Source: Candidatus Moraniibacteriota bacterium
GTDB lineage: Bacteria > Patescibacteriota > Minisyncoccia > Moranbacterales > UBA9337
DNA length: 33,627 nt
Assembly: GCA_003507475.1 (NCBI GenBank)
Contig: DNVQ01000044.1
Span: 1-33,627, forward strand
Direction: 5' to 3'
The position numbers and the translations under genes are program-made. Shown here in pieces: positions 30,586 through 33,627 of the stretch. Under the pieces are notes generated by a model, which was given only the letters and a program-made list of their open reading frames with translations, did no database searches and had not been told where the DNA came from. Positions within the stretch are counted from its first letter, which is position 1; each line of letters opens with the position of its first letter.

Positions 30586-32379
30586 CTACGCTACATTCTT
30601 AATTGTTTTTATATTCGCTTCTCTTAATAATTTAACATCCACTTCACTTGGACTATCCATCATCAAGTCTCGCCCCCTTCCATCTTTTGGAAAAGCATAA
30701 ATATCACGAATGGAATTAACGTCTTGAAGCACCATCAATATTCTATCAATCCCTGGAGCACAACCTCCATGAGGTGGCGCGCCATATTCAAAGGCTCTAA
30801 TCATACCTCCAAATCGTCTATCTACTTCTTCTTTGGGATAACCAGCTATTTCAAAAGCTTTATACATCACTGCTGGTTTACAGTTTCTAATTGCTCCACT
30901 TAATGCTTCAAATCCATTTATTACTAAATCATATTGATAAGATAAAATCTCCAAAGGATTTTCTTCTTCTAGGGCCTTCATATCACCATGAACCATTGAA
31001 AAAGGATTATGCCCGAAATCAATTCTTCCCGGCTCAATTTCCGAATATTCATACATTGGGAAATCCACTATCCAACACCAGGATGCTTTCGTATTATCTT
31101 TAAGCCCAAGCTTGGATGCACATTCATTTCTGACCGCTCCCAAACTAGCGCAAACTATTTTCCAACTGTCGGCTCCAAAGAAAATAACATCACCTTCTTT
31201 AGCGCCCACTTCAATAACAATCTTATTAGCCAAATCATCTCCTAAGAATTTCACAATCGGAGATTGCAATTCACCACCCTCTTTAATTATTATATAAGCT
31301 AAGCCTTTAGCCTCTTTACTGATAGCCAATTGAGTTAGTTCATCAATTTCTTTTCGGGTAAGTTTGGCGCCACCATCAACTTTCATGGCATGCACCACGC
31401 CGTTATTTTTTACTGCTCCCGCAAAAACAGAAAAACCGCAATCCTTCACCATCTCGGTAATCGGTTTGATTTCCAAATCAAATCTCAAATCCGGCTTATC
31501 GCTTCCGTATTTAGTCAAAGCTTCTTTCCATGGTAAACGAATAAATTTTCCGTCTTTATCCAAGTTAACTACTTTCTTATTGGAAAATTTTTCTGTAATT
31601 TCAAGCATCAAGGGTTCTATGATGGCAAAAATATCTTCCTGAGTTACAAAACTCATTTCCATATCAAGCTGATAAAATTCTCCATAATGTCTATCCATGC
31701 GAGGATCTTCATCTCGAAAACATGGTGCGATCTGAAAATATTTATCCAATCCCCCCACCATCAAAAGTTGCTTAAATTGTTGAGGAGCTTGTGGCAAGGC
31801 ATAAAATTTTCCCGGATGAAGCCTGGAAGGAATAAGAAAATCCCTTGCTCCCTCCGGAGAAGAGTTAGCTAAAATCGGAGTTTGAATTTCAGTAAATCCA
31901 AGATTATGAAAATAACCTCGCATGTGCTGAATATATTTATCTTTCAAGATTAAAAGTTTTTGCAACTCTGGTCTTCTCAAATCTATAAAACGATATTGCA
32001 ATCTCAAATTTTCATTAGCTTCTTCATTTTTTACCTCATCAATCTCAAAAGGAGGAGTCTTGGATTTGTTTAGAATTTCCAAGTCTGCTATGCCCACCTC
32101 TATCTCCCCTGTTTCCAACTTTGAGTTCAACATATTATCTGGACGCGCCAAAACCTGGCCGGTAACTTTTACCACCCACTCGCTTCGAAGTTTATCCGCT
32201 TCTTTCCAAGCTTCTTCATTAATCGCCGGATCAAATTTAATCTGAGTAAGACCATAGCGATCCCTCAGATCTATAAAAATTATCCCACCATGGTCTCTGC
32301 GCCTGTGCACCCAACCAGCCAAAGTTACGCTTTCACCTACATTCTTTTTATTTAATTCTCCACATGTATGCGTTCTCAT
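30586..32379 (-). CDS. aspS: Aspartyl-tRNA synthetase
   Basis: 597 residues, the bacterial AspRS type. N-terminal OB-fold anticodon domain (TLAGWVHRRRDHGGIIFIDLRDRYG), class II motif 2 (FRDEDPRMDRHYGEFYQLDMEMSF), an inserted GAD domain (about 290-410) and motif 3 (GCAPGIDRILMVLQD). It charges tRNA-Asp in the cytoplasm. Whether it also misacylates tRNA-Asn cannot be settled here. No T-box or other leader element is evident upstream. Confidence 0.97.
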   Translation of the reverse strand: MRTHTCGELNKKNVGESVTLAGWVHRRRDHGGIIFIDLRDRYGLTQIKFDPAINEEAWKEADKLRSEWVVKVTGQVLARPDNMLNSKLETGEIEVGIADLEILNKSKTPPFEIDEVKNEEANENLRLQYRFIDLRRPELQKLLILKDKYIQHMRGYFHNLGFTEIQTPILANSSPEGARDFLIPSRLHPGKFYALPQAPQQFKQLLMVGGLDKYFQIAPCFRDEDPRMDRHYGEFYQLDMEMSFVTQEDIFAIIEPLMLEITEKFSNKKVVNLDKDGKFIRLPWKEALTKYGSDKPDLRFDLEIKPITEMVKDCGFSVFAGAVKNNGVVHAMKVDGGAKLTRKEIDELTQLAISKEAKGLAYIIIKEGGELQSPIVKFLGDDLANKIVIEVGAKEGDVIFFGADSWKIVCASLGAVRNECASKLGLKDNTKASWCWIVDFPMYEYSEIEPGRIDFGHNPFSMVHGDMKALEEENPLEILSYQYDLVINGFEALSGAIRNCKPAVMYKAFEIAGYPKEEVDRRFGGMIRAFEYGAPPHGGCAPGIDRILMVLQDVNSIRDIYAFPKDGRGRDLMMDSPSEVDVKLLREANIKTIKNVA

Positions 32380-32493
32380 ATTTACAGTTTTATTTCATTA
32401 ACGGTAAGTATTTTACCGCTTATATTACTAAAATACATTATGCCCTGGATTTTAATTTTTATCAAGAGGAAAGGCATTTTGGCATATTAATTT

Positions 32494-32521
32494 TAAATTT
32501 CGAATTTTGAATTTCGAATGA
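32494..32521. repeat. Heptamer array, 4 copies (YGAATTT)
   Basis: TAAATTT, CGAATTT, TGAATTT, CGAATGA upstream of aspS, similar in unit to the array at 30497 on the other side of the gene. Confidence 0.65.
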
Positions 32522-32560
32522 ATTTCTAATAACCTAATGTCTAAAAAAATTATAATAAAA

Positions 32561-32602
32561 TATTCAATAATCAATACTCAATTTTCATTCAATATTCAAT
32601 AT
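32561..32602. repeat. Heptamer array, about 6 copies (TANTCAA)
   Basis: TATTCAA, TAATCAA, TACTCAA, TTTTCAT, TCAATAT, TCAATAT. Longer than the usual four units. Confidence 0.6.
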
Positions 32603-32643
32603 TAAAATTTTCAATGACATTCCTGGCCTATACTATTTCAAGT

Positions 32644-32754
32644 TTGTCATCCCAGAAAGTAAAATTTCTTAGCGACGCGAGGAGCGATAGAAATTTACTT
32701 ATGTGGGATCTAGTTTTTAAATTTTAAGATCCTGAATCAAGTTCAGAATGACAA
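32644..32754. mobile_element. MITE-like element with TTGTCAT / ATGACAA ends
   Basis: About 111 bases between inverted ends TTGTCAT (32644-32650) and ATGACAA (32748-32754). The left part folds into a long hairpin (arms AGTAAAaTTTCT and AGAAATTTACT enclosed by ATCCCA / TGGGAT). No open reading frame. The ends match those of 1789-1821. Non-autonomous status is inferred. Confidence 0.5.
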
Positions 32755-32838
32755 GATTAGCAAGTTTCTGTATATCATGACAACTCAACACCTATTAATT
32801 TGGCAATCTCAATTTATCAATTTTCCAATTCTTAAATA

Positions 32839-32866
32839 TTCATTCTTAATTCTTAATTTCTAATTT
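32839..32866. repeat. Heptamer array, 4 copies (TTAATTC-like)
   Basis: TTCATTC, TTAATTC, TTAATTT, CTAATTT before the end of the MFS gene; third occurrence of this unit family. Confidence 0.7.
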
Positions 32867-32874
32867 TTCCCAAT

Positions 32875-32910
32875 TTAAAGGCGCTTTGATTAAAACCAAA
32901 ACGCCTTCAT
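32875..32910 (-). terminator. Hairpin after the MFS transporter gene
   Basis: AAAGGCGCTTTG and CAAAACGCCTT arms (AAGGCG/CGCCTT core) flank a short loop; the minus-strand product is moderately T-rich. Lies 4 bases beyond the stop. Confidence 0.5.
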
Positions 32911-32914
32911 TTTT

Positions 32915-33627
32915 TCATTCTCCGTTTTTTAAATTATAAAAAACCAGAACAATTATTGCCAGCAAGCAACCCGAAAAAAGCCAAGTTACTGAAATTCCAA
33001 AACTCTTCGCCAGATAACCGCTTAACCCCAATCCCACAAAAGATCCTAATTTTAAAATCATTGAATCAAACGAAAGAATTGTCGCTCTTTGTTTGGAGGG
33101 AATTCTTTTATTGAGATAAGCTTGTTTTAGCGGCACTAGCATTCCTCGCCCCATTTCATGCAAAAGAAATAATCCCGTTACAGGAATCACTCCTCCCATC
33201 AAAGATGCTCCGATAATATTTACAGCCGTAATCAACTGCGATAAAACTAGTGCATCTTTTTCTTGCCTTATCCAACAAGAGAAAGTTTTTAATAGCTTTC
33301 CTCCTGCCATCATAGCTAAAGACATAAAGACAAATAGCCATCCTAAATCTTTGGTTGAAAATCCATGATTTTCCCGAAAAACAAAAGGCCATTGCATGTT
33401 TAATGCCTGGAAACAAATAGCCGTAAGCATTCCAAATAGAATAATAAACCAAACAGATTTATTTCTATAACCAAAACTCACACTGTCTGTAATAGTTTTT
33501 TTAATGGGAGCGAAACTAATACCCGAATGCTTTTCTTTTACTATTTGCTCCTTTAAGAAAAACCAAGCAAAAATTCCTGTACCAAAAACTGAAACTGCGC
33601 TAATCAGCCAGGGCAAAGATAAATCTA
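32915..33627 (-). CDS. MFS transporter, C-terminal half (cut by window edge)
   Basis: The frame is open to the last base of the window. The visible 237 residues hold about six transmembrane helices, the C-terminal half of a 12-helix major facilitator protein. The loop LNKRIPSKQRATILSFDSM, with its PSKQRATILS string, is typical of MFS drug/metabolite efflux-type proteins. The substrate cannot be read from sequence. It ends in TGA, the only long gene here to do so. The true start lies outside the window. Confidence 0.85.
   Translation of the reverse strand, partial: DLSLPWLISAVSVFGTGIFAWFFLKEQIVKEKHSGISFAPIKKTITDSVSFGYRNKSVWFIILFGMLTAICFQALNMQWPFVFRENHGFSTKDLGWLFVFMSLAMMAGGKLLKTFSCWIRQEKDALVLSQLITAVNIIGASLMGGVIPVTGLFLLHEMGRGMLVPLKQAYLNKRIPSKQRATILSFDSMILKLGSFVGLGLSGYLAKSFGISVTWLFSGCLLAIIVLVFYNLKNGE

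Noticed and set aside
31009..31297. Plus-strand frames inside aspS
   Set aside because: They are shadows of the conserved aspartyl-tRNA synthetase frame.
32380..32480. T-box leader upstream of aspS
   Set aside because: No T-box sequence or specifier hairpin could be seen in the short AT-rich leader.
1..33627. Alternative genetic code with UGA as glycine (some Patescibacteria)
   Set aside because: prfB is present with its UGA frameshift stop, and genes are full length without internal UGA.

Overview
The window looks like chromosomal DNA of a small-genome, AT-rich bacterium of the Patescibacteria / Candidate Phyla Radiation type. The basis is the A+T-rich background, mostly Shine-Dalgarno-free housekeeping genes with compact proteins, a PilM-PilN-PilO type IV pilus set, surface-glycan glycosyltransferases, a YCF48/BNR-type lipoprotein and abundant short intergenic repeats. 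The lineage call is inference. UGA is read as stop: prfB (RF2) is present with a classical +1 frameshift site, and nearly all long genes end in TAA or TAG. The standard bacterial code therefore applies.

Layout. (1) Positions 1-69 hold the 3' end of a plus-strand gene, followed by its terminator. (2) Positions about 220-1635 look unlike the rest. Two minus-strand transcription units have near-consensus promoters, strong Shine-Dalgarno sites, GC-richer codons and strong hairpin terminators, and they encode only four unrecognised mini-proteins of 38 to 62 residues. (3) Positions 1900-2860 hold an RRM RNA-binding protein and a small helical protein on the plus strand. (4) Positions 2897-10483 are mostly minus-strand genes: yraN, dnaJ behind a CIRCE operator, pcm, a YjbQ/UPF0047 protein, galT, a GT2 glycosyltransferase, frameshifted prfB, a secreted coiled-coil protein and an acidic membrane protein. 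(5) prfA and prmC run on the plus strand. (6) A two-thioredoxin-domain DsbA-like protein with a small membrane partner, then a cold-shock protein. (7) An exopolysaccharide-like cluster at 15385-20009: GT4, Wzz-like protein, membrane GT2, a small membrane protein and an HTH/nucleotidyltransferase-like protein. (8) A degenerate Nudix protein, frr and a BNR lipoprotein. (9) tRNA-Lys with a decayed tandem copy, then tRNA-His and tRNA-Arg. (10) A seven-gene type IV pilus operon at 23549-29805, a CheY-like receiver, aspS and a truncated MFS transporter.

The genes for translation termination and recycling (prfA, prmC, prfB, frr) form a coherent set: RF1 and RF2 release the chain, PrmC methylates their GGQ motifs, and RRF recycles the ribosome. 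The glycan, pilus, lipoprotein and disulfide-exchange genes point to an elaborate cell surface.

Two signals go beyond ordinary annotation. The first is the pair of mini-protein operons. The second is a family of short tandem arrays of 7-mers or 8-mers scattered between genes, most with exactly four copies. Six of them lie inside prmC, where growth from one to four heptamers adds seven whole codons each and accounts for most of the protein's excess length. They recall the short tandemly repeated repetitive (STRR) sequences described in cyanobacteria.
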